Below are positions 1 through 10,975 of a stretch of DNA of 64,000 nucleotides, piece after piece; position 1 is the stretch's first letter; every line of letters starts with the position of its first letter. Source of the stretch: Saitoella complicata NRRL Y-17804 (taxonomy: Eukaryota; Ascomycota; Saitoellomycetes; Saitoellales; Saitoellaceae); contig NW_017566992.1 in the NCBI RefSeq assembly GCF_001661265.1, forward strand, positions 972,635-1,036,634, given 5' to 3'. Under the pieces are notes generated by a model, which saw only the letters and a list, made by a program, of their open reading frames with translations, made no database searches and had not been told where the DNA came from. The translations under genes and the position numbers were made by a program.

Positions 1-110
1 ACGAGGACCCTTGACAAACAGGAAATTTCAGTTATCGATAGTGCCTAGGCCTGCGTTAACGTTGGGCGAGCCCCGTTCTTTGTGCGCGAGACTGGTGGAG
101 TCGAACCAAC

Positions 111-410
111 ATGCATTCAATCACATCGAAGGACCGTCTACCATTCTACAACTCTTCTCGAGCAAATCCAAGATCTCGTTTCGCTCGTCGACGTGCATTT
201 ATCTTCGCCTTCCTCGCCTTCCTCGCCTTCCTCGCCCTCGCGGCCTTCCTCTTCTTCTGCGGCCCCACTGGTACCCTCCTCCAGAACCCCGAACATTTCT
301 CACCCATGGCAGGCTACGCACCCCCCGCCGCCCACGACGTCTCCGCAGGAGTCTGCACGGACGACGCCTGCGTCCTGCCTGCCTCCGCCCGCAAGATCAT
401 CAAACTTTAA
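111..410 (+). pseudogene. Possible N-terminal fragment of an M13 (neprilysin/ECE-like) metallopeptidase
   Basis: The reading frame opens at an ATG and encodes about 99 residues: a basic N-terminus, a long Phe/Leu/Ala-rich hydrophobic segment at about residues 29-50, then a Cys-Thr-x-x-Cys-Val motif followed by Ala-Ser and a short helix before a TAA stop. Fungal M13 peptidases are type II membrane proteins in which the membrane anchor is followed by exactly this kind of C-T-x-x-C-V-x-A-A-S motif. The next expected element, the Asp-Pro-Cys-x-Asp-Phe segment, and the zinc-binding HExxH are not present downstream. It could be a truncated relic, a first exon whose partner I cannot find, or a chance match. 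The same frame stays open for another 50 or so codons after the stop without recognisable similarity. Confidence 0.3.
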
Positions 411-2209
411 GCACAGTTCCGGCAGCGATTGCATGCCGCCCGCGCGCTTGGAGATGCCATGTACGCACATCTGCAGCTGGAGTCTTGCCTGCAACTCGCG
501 ACTCTGTTCTTATTTGTACAGAGTGAATGCGTCGTTGGGGTTCGAGACGGACTACCGGTATACAGCAGTTTGATGCGTGCTTGTTAGAGATGCTTTATTG
601 CTGTGTTGCCAAAACTATACATCGCGATATCAGAGTGGATAAATGGTGCAAGATGTGTCGGTTATGCCGTAATTGCGGCGTCGACGGCTGATCAAAACCT
701 ACGTAGTGTGGCTAGGTGGGACAACGGGTCCGCTGACGCTGCTGCGAACGAATACCGCGGAAGGTTTCCTTAAGACCGAAAGTAATCGCGGAATGGTTTT
801 AATGACACCGTTACGAGCCGACTGGATGCCCAGCCGGAAAGGACGGCTCGGACGGGATGGGTTTGCAGGGTCACCGGCTGAACAGATGAACCGATTAGAG
901 TTTCTGGCAATCACAAAGTTTTACACGCGGATTAACCTGCAACAAACCCTCTAGGATCACACGATCACCTTGCCAAGACAAGCGATACTCCACTTGGTTG
1001 ATAATCTCGTCATCCCAGGTGCCCCTCCCTCCTCTCATTTCCGATTACCTCGGCCCGTTGCCTTTACCCAGAGGCCTTAATCACTCGCCACCTGAGCCTC
1101 AATGGCCACACTGACGGAAGCGCGGAGTTTCTAGCCACTGAGGCGAACCTTATTATCATCAGCCACAAGCGCACACGCCAATCGCACCTAGTCGGGAACG
1201 ATCAACACCTGGGTAATTTAACTGGAAATTGGATGTGGCCAAGAATGAGGACTTCTGGGTTCTTTCAGCCAGCTGACTCGGCCTCAATTACATGTGAAAG
1301 TGCAATTGAGCGTTCAGTTCGAAGGATCTAGAAGGACAGGAATAGCGATTGCTCCATGACGGACGACAGGAGAGCAAACAAAGATGGCCCCGGGTCGCGG
1401 AGATTTACGCAGTAATATAAGCATTGGTACGCCCAAATTTCCGCGGATGCGCTTGCTCGCCGTATGTGAGCAGATGTCACAAGAATAGTAACAAGCAGTG
1501 AGCTACCTACTGACACGTGTCCATCGCATCGAAAATCGCAGCATAGCGGGATAATTTTGGGGAGTGGAAGGGAGTGGTACTCGTGAGATAGATCATCGCG
1601 GTACCGGTTTTGCGCAGCAACATAATTTGTACGCGGAGGGTTCTTTTGCAAGGCCTAGGTCCTCAATAGCTACTTGCCACAACCGCTCGATCGGAACCGA
1701 TCCACTACCAGCTGTGGGAAGGGAGCCGCTGCAGCACGGGTGGATGAAATGTCCCGAGACTTCAAGGTCATGTCGTCGTGTATCCAATGCCCAGACTTTT
1801 ATCCTTTCCAAGAGCTTTCAAGTGAACCAATGGCGTTCGCTCTCGGCCGCTCCGTCCTACACGGGTGTCTTCTCTTGTCCTCAGCTGGCCAATATGCGCG
1901 GAAATGAAGTGAGCCACTAGGCGTGTGTGGCGCTGTGGCAAAGGTGGCAGACGCACATGTGTCGTACAGTCTAGTGGTGGCCCAGCAGGTGACCGGACCC
2001 CAGCTGCGCTCCCTTAGGCCTCACAGTCATGCCGGCCGTACGTTTCAAATAAAGCCCACACCACTCCGGCCTCCCTTGAAGTGTCGAGGCAGCATACATC
2101 TCCCAGCACCACGAGTTTTCTTGCTTCGAGAGAGCAATTGCATCTTGTATCCACTCGAAAAAGCACTCGCAATACCCGGTCACCGACTCTCGTCTACCAT
2201 TGTTTGCAG
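411..2209. other. Gene-poor region upstream of the CP2 gene
   Basis: About 1.8 kb with only short overlapping frames on both strands and none that reads like protein. It probably contains the promoter and untranslated first exon(s) of the CP2 gene. A candidate tiny first coding exon is ATG 1957-1963, followed by GTACAG, which would be in phase with the exon at 2210, but this is weak. Confidence 0.5.
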
Positions 2210-4698
2210 TTCTGGATCCAGACAACCAGTATCTCGCAGTACCCGAAAGCCGCGGGCTTCACCGGCGGTAAGCATACATCCCGTCTATTATATCTGTCAT
2301 CGATGCTGACTGCTTGTAGCACCCGGTCCGGTCTTGCACCGGAACTTATGGAGGATTTTAGGAGGACATTCCCCGGTCTACGCCTCGACAACATGCACAA
2401 CGGTACTGGAAACGCTCAAGGAAATCTTGGAGAACCTTTCCAGCCAGTATATGCTCTGCAGAACTCCGTCCTGAATCAAACCAGGTATGTTACACCATTT
2501 TCTCACGTGCCGTCGATCCGTCCTGACTCATGACGCGTACGAGTAGGTCTCTTGAGGGACACGATATGGACACAACCCCGCGTGCTACACTCCATCAGTC
2601 AACAGATCAACATAGTTTCGGACTGGAATCGACGTTGTTTGAACACCAGCCTCAGAACTTCTCGAGTTTGTCGTCGATGTCGTTTCTGACGCCTGGGAGT
2701 GGTTCACACGTGAACCCATATTCGACTGGATCTCATTATGGAAGCTACATGCCTCAGCAGACACAACAGCACTACTCTGCTCAACACAGGGCAGATCCTG
2801 GTCCCATGTTTGCTATTCGCTCGCCGCAGAGTGTCTTGCCTACCGCTGGCTACCACCACAACCAGCCCTCTCCGCAGTCCCAATTCCAGCACCAGTACCC
2901 TTCCATGGACCGACCGCAGCAGGAGAGCATTTTCACACATCCACAGATGTTATTGAAGCGAAGTCCGGAAGAAACGGCCATGAGTTCACCAGAGGCGGAT
3001 CATTCCGGCGGGAGTGGATGCATGTCGCCCAGTGCGTTTCAGCACATCCCTGCTCCAGTTGAGGAAGTATCACCGCTCAGGTCTCTGCCTGGAGTGTTCC
3101 CGACGGAGGCATTTGGTGATGGTGGCATTTATATGGGGAGGAGAGAATCGTTCAGGTTCGAGACGATATTGAGGGCTTCGACGAGTATGACAAAGCACCC
3201 CGACGAGATCCCAGTCACGTACCTGAACAAGGGTCACATCTACACGTTCTCCATTCGTGACACTACGCCAGTGTCAGGCCGGATCTTGACCTACCGAAGC
3301 TATGCGAGAATCTCTTTCGATGAACCTGCGCAGCGCAAGCGTGCTGCCTACGCTTGGCGAGTGTGGCGGGACGGCCGAGGTGGTGACAACGACAAGGAAG
3401 CCGAGAAAATGAAGGCGGTCATTTGTGAAGGTCTTTTGCCAAAGCATGGTAAGGGTGGGAGGACGATCGGCTTTGAATTGGAGGAGGACTCGGTGAATTT
3501 CGATGGCTTCGCCTTTCGATGGAGTACTTCGAGGCCGGAGCAGCAGATTGATGTTGATGTGAAGTTTAACTTCCTGTCGACCGACTTCTCCCATTCGAAA
3601 GGTGTCAAGGGGTGCACCGTTCGCTTCTGTGTCAAGACTGAGGTTCTCGCTGATCATGCCCTGCCGATCCCGCCTGGTATGCCCACCTGTGAGGTGGTGT
3701 TCTGCAAGGTCAAGTTGTTCCGCGACAAGGGTGCGGAGCGTAAGTTGGTGAATGATACGCGGCATATTGAGAAGGTAATCGCCAAGTTGAGGGAGAAGGT
3801 CAGGCCTGTCAGTGCTGCCGTCGAGAAGGGAAAGAAGAAGGGACACGGGAGGTCCCATTCTTTCTCCGTCGCGACCGGGGAGGATGATACTGCGCACAAG
3901 GCTGGCAGAAAGTCTGGTCACAAGCGTGACTGGAGCAGGTGTACTCAAGCTTCCATGTTCGAGGATGAGGTTAAAATGGAGGGAGACAGCGAAGAGGCTG
4001 TGGCGAAGAGGCTTGACAAGGCCATGGAGCTGGAGGCAATGTTTTCGAGCCAGAAGCCGATTAGTCTCTTGTACCTTCGTGGCGACCCGGAGGATGACCC
4101 GGACATGTTCCCCGTACACGTTGACAAGCACGCTGGTGAGATGGATGTGGACCATGTTGGCGAACCCATGAGGCCGCGAGATGCGCCGCGCAACTTAAGT
4201 TTTGCTTCCATCACCACATCCGGCACCTCTGTTGCGAGTCCGGCGTTGAGCCACCATTCTCTTGGATCTCGCGGCTCGGTGCCTGAGATTATGGTAAAAT
4301 CCGAGTCGCCGCTGAAGAGACAAGCATCTATTGCAGAGGCAACCATGTGGAATGATCCCGTTGCTAGTCAGTTTGGCATCGTTCAGGCGATCGTCGTGCC
4401 TTCCTCTCGTGCGGAGGTTCCCCTTGGGCCTAGTGCTGGGCCGTCTCCCGCACCTTTCTCGCCTACGGCAGCGAGGTTCGCTCAGCAGATTCAGCAGCTG
4501 GACGTCGGCAGTGGTGGCATGGAGCAAGTGCCGAATGAGAAGGTGATTGATGAGATTGTAAGATTGGTTCGAGTGTTGAAGGATCGCGGATTTGATTGTT
4601 CCCATTTTTTGAGGCAACTTCAGGAGATTGATGGTACTGGGTCTGGGACAGCGGAGACGATTAGCGCAGGTGGATTGACTTCTCCGCCTGATTCTTAA
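2210..4698 (+). CDS. CP2/Grainyhead-family transcription factor (5' end unresolved)
   Basis: Nuclear DNA-binding protein of the CP2 (Grainyhead/LSF) family, whose fungal members regulate cell-wall and conidial-separation functions. The CP2 domain is encoded at about 3145-3660: it opens with Arg-Phe-x-x-Ile-Leu-x-Ala-Ser-Thr-Ser and contains the Thr-Tyr-Leu-Asn-Lys-Gly signature and the conserved RFCVKTE strand. The N-terminal part is Gln/His/Ser/Pro rich. The C-terminus holds an Ala/Pro/Ser linker and a short amphipathic segment. Exons seen: 2210-2267, 2320-2484 and 2547-4698, with introns 2268-2319 (GTAAGC, branch CTGAC) and 2485-2546 (GTATGT...TAG) that keep the frame. The exon at 2210 begins at an acceptor (TTTGCAG) and carries two bases of a split codon, so at least one upstream exon holds the start. 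In-frame methionines at 2350 and in the large exon are alternatives. About 790 residues are visible. Confidence 0.85.
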
Positions 4699-5091
4699 GG
4701 CGCAATGGGTTCTTGGAATGGTGTTCGCTTTTGAGGGTTTTCACATACGGCACATTCATTTGGGTATTTGTGGCGTTTTTTGGGATCGAGGCACTCTCGT
4801 TAAAACTTAGGATATCCGTTATTGTGATCTTTAGGTTTGACGACTTCTTTGTTTGAGCAGTAATTGCTGTTGTTGAATTGTACTTTTTCTTCTCGTTTCT
4901 CTAGTCGTGAGCTTACCGTGCCGCAAGAAAGTCCTCCCGGATTCCCCGACCAGAAGTATATGGCTTCTGTGCCACAACTTGTAACGTAGACTGTGCTAAT
5001 TGTGGCTTGCTTCCCGATTTGGTCACATACAGTACGGCTCCTGTACGTCGAAGACAATACTCAGATCAGATAACAGGAATCAACAGTCACA
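4699..5091. other. Intergenic, nothing recognised
   Basis: 3' region of the CP2 gene and 5' region of the small membrane-protein gene. AT-rich patches only. No coding frame or RNA gene seen. Confidence 0.5.
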
Positions 5092-5495
5092 ATGTCAGCA
5101 CCAGGGACACGGAGGCCCGCACAAGAGAGGTACATGAGAAGGGTCCTGAAGGTCTGTCCTCAGAATCTGAGCATGAGACGTCTACAGCTCGCAACGCACA
5201 GTATCACTGGAGGTAAGAAACACAGTGGTCAATCAAGTCATATTAGAAGCTTTTGTGACTTTCAAGTTTTGGCTGTATTTTGCGTCATGTTTGCTGACTA
5301 CAATTTGGGAAGAGATGGAGAGAAACTAGACATGTAAGTGTCTGCAACATATATGGGATGAACCGATGCTGACTCGTGATATAGTGTTTCTCTGGCAGTC
5401 AGCGGTGGGAACAGCAAAAGAAGGGGGAATCTTTTTCTTTGAGTGAGGAGGATAAGGTGAACTTGAAGCCTGCCCAAGAGAAGCCAGGCTCGTGA
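5092..5495 (+). CDS. Small single-pass membrane protein, 94 aa, three exons
   Basis: I do not recognise the family. Exons 5092-5212, 5267-5333 and 5399-5495 join in frame across a 54-nt intron (GTAAGA...TTCAAG) and a 65-nt intron (GTAAGT, branch CTGAC, TGGCAG). The product has an Arg-rich N-terminus (residues 1-35), one hydrophobic segment at about residues 39-53 (Thr-Gly-Val-Leu-Ala-Val-Phe-Cys-Val-Met-Phe-Ala), then a hydrophilic tail with Trp-Glu-Gln-Gln-Lys-Lys and Ser-Glu-Glu-Asp-Lys. A basic N-terminus, one membrane span and an acidic/lysine tail is the layout of many small inner-mitochondrial-membrane proteins, but that location is inference. Because no single exon is long, the gene is easy to miss. 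Both introns match the splice style of neighbouring genes, which is the main support. Confidence 0.6.
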
Positions 5496-6040
5496 GAGTG
5501 TTTGGGTTTGAGGAAGCACAGCGACCTTCCCTTTGTCCTGCGGTGAAACAGTCCGGGTTTATGTACGATAGGAGCATCTGAAAGGAGGTGCGGTCGGTCA
5601 ACATGGGATGAAAGGGGAGCGGCTGAGTATCGTGGAAGTGAATTTGAGCCGCGGCATTCTTGGGAATGGGCACTGTGGGGTCATCGGGTACAGCTCGGCC
5701 GGGAGCCCGCCCAACAAGCGCACAGCCGCATTAGTATTTCTCAGGAAAAGGCAGAAAAGACTTCCATATTCATCTAACAAACTGTCAGACTTCAAAATAT
5801 TTAAGCTCCTACTTAGCGGCGGTCGCTTCACCCCAGTGACGCGCTCTCCGTTAGTAGCAGGTAGCGTGATAAGCCCTCGTACCTCTACCGTCCACCTCGA
5901 CCCAGCTGCAGTACACTCGAGCTCCCCCATAAAATTACCTCAACAAGCTCCCGCTGTCATCAGGGACGATCCTGCCGTCGCTCTCCTCCATCAGATATAG
6001 CTTTAGTTCAGACGTCTTGAAAGACCGGACTCTGAGCAAG
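5496..6040. other. Intergenic, promoter side of the oxysterol-binding protein gene
   Basis: About 545 bases without a convincing frame. It presumably holds the 3' end of the small gene and the promoter/5' leader of the next gene. Confidence 0.5.
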
Positions 6041-7808
6041 ATGTCCGGTAATCTCACGCCTCGTGTCAACACACTTCGTACGAGCTCCAACAACGACACA
6101 AGTCCGCTTCCCTCCGGCATGAACACCCCAAGCGAGGAAGTGCAAGAACATCTTGCTTTGGCTATAGCTGGAGAAGGATCTGCTGTGGACGAGTTGTCAG
6201 CAGCTGCCAAGGAGATGGCCCTCCAGGACGGCGAAAACGAGGATGAGGCGGAGACTAAAGAGGGCAAGTTCAAGGGACTTCTCAGTATCTTGAGACGATG
6301 TATGAGTATATGCTTTAGTTTTTCGAGCTGAACTAACAGAGCTATAGTCATCGGTATCAAGGACCTTGCCTCCGTCCGCTTCTCTCTTCCAGCACAGTTC
6401 CTCGAGCCGATCCCGAATTTGGATTATTGGCACTACGTCGATAGACCTGATGCACTTATATGCATCACCGATCCGGAAGAGCCCGTGGATAGGATGCTGG
6501 CTGTACTCAGATGGTGGTTTACGAAGGATCTCAAAGTTGTGGTACGAGGCAGTTAAAGATGGATGTACGACTATCTTCGCTGACAAGCTCATACAGAAAG
6601 GGAAACCTTGCAAACCATACAACTGCATTCTCGGCGAGTTTTTCAGAGCCCATTGGGATGTACGGGAGCCAGCGTTCAACCCAGATGGAACGATGCTCCC
6701 TGCGAACACTGATCCCCATATTCCCGACGACCCTCCTCAATCTTCGGCTTCATCTATCAAATCGGCAAAATCTGCAAGTACGATTACATCCGGTGGTGGA
6801 TCATGGAAACGTGCGGGATTCCTGTCGAGACGGAATACTCCTCAGCCTACCTCGGGCCCTACCCTGACGGTGCCCAAGGTTGATTACGTTCCTCACTCTG
6901 AGCGCAAGGTCTGCCGTGTCGCGTACGTTACTGAGCAAGTTTCGCACCACCCGCCAGTATCAGCGTACTATGCATCTTGTGCGGAGAAGGGAATCGTTAT
7001 GAGGGGCCTGGATCAGGTTTCGGCAAAGTTCACTGGAACAAGTATCAAGGTCTTCCCAGGAGAGCAGAACCGCGGTGTCTGGATTACGTTGAAGCAGAGA
7101 GGTGATGAGGAATATCTTGTCACGCATACAAGTGCAAGTGTTTCCGGGTTTTTGATGGTAAGTTAAAGGTGTTTCGCATTTCATGCTTGACCATTTGCTC
7201 ACAGAACCGTACAGGGAAGTCCAACGATTAACATTCATGATGCATCTGTCGCCACCTGTCCGAAGACCAAAACAAAGGCGATCGTCCAATATCTCGAAGA
7301 GTCTTGGCTAGGGAAGCAGAAAGCCCTCGTCAAAGGCGCAATCTTCACCTACGATCCAGCCAACGACAACATCACTGATTTCAAGGACGTACCATCATCA
7401 GCACTCATTGGAACAATTGAGGGATCATGGAAGGGAGAGGTTTTCTACACGCCCAAGGATGGAGTGCGGCGTTTGCTGGTGGACTTAGAGTTGTTCGACG
7501 TCTTCCCTAAGAAGGTGCCCGAGAGCCACGAGCTTCATCCCAATGAGAGTCACCGCGTGTGGGAAGGCGTCACCAAGAGCATCAAGTCATCACAATTCTC
7601 AAAGGCGACGAAGCTTAAAGTAGATATTGAAGAACGGCAGAGAGCAAAGGCAAAGAAAAGACTAGAGGAAGGGACTGAGCACGAGGTCAAGCTGTTCAAG
7701 ATGCCTGTCGGTGATGGCAAGCCGGAGTTGTCCCAACTCGGTGAGAAGATCTTGGCGGGTGTTGCGAATGCTGACTACGGTTCCATGAAGGACAGTATCC
7801 CGGAATGA
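6041..7808 (+). CDS. Oxysterol-binding protein homologue (Osh/ORP family)
   Basis: Lipid-transfer protein that moves sterol or phosphoinositide between membranes at ER contact sites. Four exons: 6041-6299, 6348-6541, 6597-7157 and 7215-7808, all joining in frame with introns of 48, 55 and 57 nt, giving 535 residues. The ORD domain fills residues of about 85-460. Visible signatures are the L-P-x-Q-F-L-E-P-x-x-N-L-x-Y-W lid region, R-M-L-A-V-L-R-W-W, K-P-Y-N-x-x-L-G-E-x-F, and the family fingerprint E-Q-V-S-H-H-P-P-V-S-A at about residue 265. No PH domain, ankyrin repeats or FFAT motif is seen, so it is a short ORP. The N-terminal 80 residues are polar and acidic and probably disordered. The start is the ATG at 6041. 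A TTG upstream in the same frame is not a likely start. Confidence 0.92.
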
Positions 7809-7978
7809 TTCTTTGCTTGCATGCTGGCGTGCATCAACGAAACACTAGAAATATGGATGATTCAGACAGTTGAGTTATATGTCAAGGTTCTCTTTGGTAT
7901 AGGTATAACTGTGATGCGATCAACGCAACTTTCTCATGCAATAAAGCCTCAACCTACATACTTTCCATCGCGTACATC

Positions 7979-9238
7979 TTACTGAACCCAAACCTCCAAA
8001 TCCTCTCCGGTCTTGTGAACGAATCCCTCCAGAGTCTTCACCTGGCTTGCCCAGTCCACCAACCTTTGCCTCATACCCTCTACCTGGTTCATATCCAACA
8101 CCCGAGGCTGCACCCAAGTAACACGCACCACCTGATCGACCTGGTCAATGTTACCCTTTAGAAGGTTCAAGCTGAGGGCTTTCATGACGAGGTGCTCAAC
8201 CTCATCATGCACCAGCCGTGTCTCCGCGGCAATGGTAGAGAACGCCAAAGCACGGTCATGAGGAGGACGCTTGAAGACAGCCTCGATGAGCGCCGTCAGA
8301 CAGATCTTCTGTCTGAGGAAGGGTAGTGATGCCTGCAATAGTGGTTGCTTCGCAAGATGTCCCTGAAGACCCTCGAATCTCGCAATATCTCCACTATTCA
8401 ACGCAAACAAGACCTCCTTCAGCCACTCGTGCTCCGTTCCGTTAAGAGAGTTAAGGACGTGGTGGAGGAGAAGCTCTCCAAAGTTGTAGATTGTCTCGCC
8501 GAGAAGTGCAGAGATAGAGAGGTCGTATGCGCGTTCTTGGGCTTCAGCAATAGTAAGATCCTTCTCAACATTGACGCACGCAAGAAACAGCAGAGCATTC
8601 TTGTAGTAGGCGGCGTATTCTGCCTTGGCCTTGTAGTAGTCCGCATTCACACGGTAGTATGCCGCGTGGATCATGTTCTCCACGGAATCAAAGCTGTCGA
8701 GGATCTTTCCGGCCTTGTCCATGGACTCTCTTGACTCATCCAATTGTCCGAGAAGGAGCTTCATACGTGCGGTCTCCACTGTGGCATATACGAAGGCATC
8801 TTGGGTTGACGGTGTGTCGACCTTCTCCGTGATGTCGGAGAGGAATTGAAGCGCCTCGCTATATTCTGCGAATTATGTTAGATGTGCCCAAGCATATATT
8901 ACCAAAGTACACGTACCTTGACATTGACTCGCTGCGGACAATCCGAGTGATACCAGCTTGAGCTGGTTGATCTTGCCCTGGAATGAACCAACAAACTCCC
9001 TGAACAGAGGCATCCTCAAAGGAGCGCTTTGGGGGTTATTGAACAGGATGATGAGGGCATCGGTAAGCTACATCAGAATTAGCAGACATGCTAAGCGAAG
9101 GAATGGAAGGCGGCGCACCTGATGCCACAACTTTCTGTCGTAAAGGTCCTCAAGCTGGAAGAAAACAGGCTGCAATTCTGCGGGAGCGGCATCACGCTGT
9201 TGCTCAAGGAATGCAGAAGCGTCAAAATCGATATCCAT
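7979..9238 (-). CDS. RPN9: 26S proteasome regulatory subunit Rpn9 (PSMD13)
   Basis: Non-ATPase subunit of the proteasome lid. It is a PCI-domain scaffold needed for lid assembly in the nucleus and cytoplasm. Three exons on the minus strand: 9238-9119, 9067-8917 and 8865-7979, in frame, giving 385 residues, close to the 393 of the yeast protein. The N-terminus pairs acidic and aromatic residues (Leu-Glu-Asp-Leu-Tyr-Asp-Arg-Lys-Leu-Trp-His-Gln). The middle is an alpha-helical repeat region (Tyr-Tyr-Lys-Ala-Lys-Ala-Glu-Tyr-Ala-x-Tyr-Tyr-Lys-Asn). The C-terminal PCI/winged-helix part ends with the typical W-V-Q-P-R-V-L-D segment. It converges with the oxysterol-binding protein gene and is divergent from the complex I gene with about 300 bp between starts. 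Confidence 0.92.
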
Positions 9239-9536
9239 TGTGGTTGAAGGGTTCAATTGGTATATTTCTCGAGGAGCTCGAGCAGTGTATTGCGTTACGT
9301 AGACAGGCAGCGTCGGAGGTACGCGTGTACGTCACTTCAAATATTCGACAAGGATGCAAAAAAAACCATATAAAATCTTTGCGACAAGAATGAAAGAACT
9401 CTAAACCCCTCCAGAACTCCAGTGACTTCAAAAGCACCCCACCCGTGACTGTCAGCACCACCTGCAGCTCTCCACATGGCGGGACCTCAGCGAATCGATA
9501 CAGAGGTAACCTCCAAAGCTCAACATACAACCAGCA

Positions 9537-10765
9537 ATGCTCGCCGCTCCATTGCGTCTCGGCTCAAGATCAGCGGTCAAGACCCCGGTGGCCTCCGCTA
9601 AGCGCAATGTTCACGATATCATGATTTCGCGAACGGGCAAGCCGATCATCCGCCAGGGTGGTGGTGGTCGTTCCTCCCTTTCCGGTCACACCGCTACCGT
9701 CTTCGGCGCTACTGGATTCCTCGGCCGTTACATTGTTTCCAAGCTCGCCAAGCAGGGTACCACCGTCGTTATCCCATGGCGTGATGAGGATGCCAAGCGT
9801 CACTTGAAGGTCTCCGGAGACTTGGGTCAGGTTGTCATGCACGTATGTTGTATCATTTGGAACAAGCAGGCTCTCTTTATTTACGATCAATATGCAGGAA
9901 TTCGACTTGCGCAACACGGAATCCATTGAGTCCGCTGTCCGTCATTCCGACATCGTATACAATTTGATTGGCCGCGACTGGGAAACCAAGAACTTTAAGT
10001 TCCACGATGTCCACATCGACGGAGCTGCCAGAATTGCTGAGTCCTGCGCCAAGTACGACGTCGACCGCTTGGTTCACGTCTCCGCTTTGAACGCTGACGA
10101 GCACTCCCCCTCCGAGTTCTACAGAACTAAGGTTTGCAAGACTGCGTTTTAGTCAAACTATCTTACTAACCTTCGGTTAGGCGCAAGCTGAGAATATCGT
10201 CAGGGGTGTCTTCCCTGAAGCCACTATTGTTCGTCCCTCAACAATGTACGGTGCTGAAGACCGCTTCCTTAACGTCCTCGCTTCCAAGACCACGCACTTC
10301 AGCTCCAATTCGCAGAAGGCGATCGTCCGCCCAACTCACGTTGCCGACGTCGCTGAGGCTTTGGAGTACATGATGCACAATGACTGGACCGCCGCTCAGA
10401 CGTTCGAGCTTTACGGCAAGGAGGAGCTTTCCGTGGCTGAGGTTGCCGAGATGGTCCGCCGGGTTACCTTGAAGAAGCACAGGAACTACAACATCCCCTC
10501 GCCCATCATGAAGCAGATTTGCAAGGTGTTGGAGCTTGCCTGGTGGCCAATCTACTCACCTGACCAGGTCGCGAGGGAGTTCATCAACGACACCCCTACT
10601 CAGGGAGCGAAGACGTTCGCGGATTTGGGCATTACGCCGGCGGAGTTCGAGCACACGAGTTTGACATATCTGAGATCTTACAGGTCGAACCTTTACTTCG
10701 ACCAGCCGATGGACGCGAGTGAGCTTGGCAAGTTTAGGAAGGGTGAGGTTCACGTTGTGGACTAA
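9537..10765 (+). CDS. NADH:ubiquinone oxidoreductase 40 kDa subunit (NDUFA9 homologue), mitochondrial
   Basis: Accessory subunit of respiratory complex I in the matrix arm. It has an atypical short-chain-dehydrogenase fold that binds NADPH structurally. Exons 9537-9842, 9898-10131 and 10181-10765 give 374 residues, the size of the Neurospora protein. An Arg/Ala/Ser-rich presequence occupies residues of about 1-25. It is followed by a G-A-T-G-F-L-G-R Rossmann motif at about residue 58, a conserved N-L-I-G-R-D-W-E-T-K-N stretch, and the F-x-x-V-H-x-D-G-A-A-R-I-A segment. The second intron has the less common donor GTTTGC but a clear CTAAC branch and TTAG acceptor. Its presence argues against a Saccharomyces-type yeast, which lacks complex I. 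Confidence 0.93.
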
Positions 10766-10975
10766 ACGGAGGGAGATATACCAAAAGGAACGTGCACACC
10801 ATAATGAGTGTATCGTTGTATGATAGAATCCAAAGTAATTCCATATTCGATATATCTGAAGCGCCCAGTCTCCGCGGTGATGAGCATGTTGCGAACAACC
10901 CTTTAATTTACATTCCCTTTTGTAGCCAAAATCTATATCCTACGACATCGCATTCTCACATCCTGTACCACCCAT

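Noticed and set aside
91-165. Possible minus-strand tRNA: GGTTCGACTCC T-loop-like sequence and a D-arm-like GAATGGTAGAC
   Set aside because: The T stem has a mismatch, the acceptor pairs at only about five of seven positions, and no anticodon stem forms.
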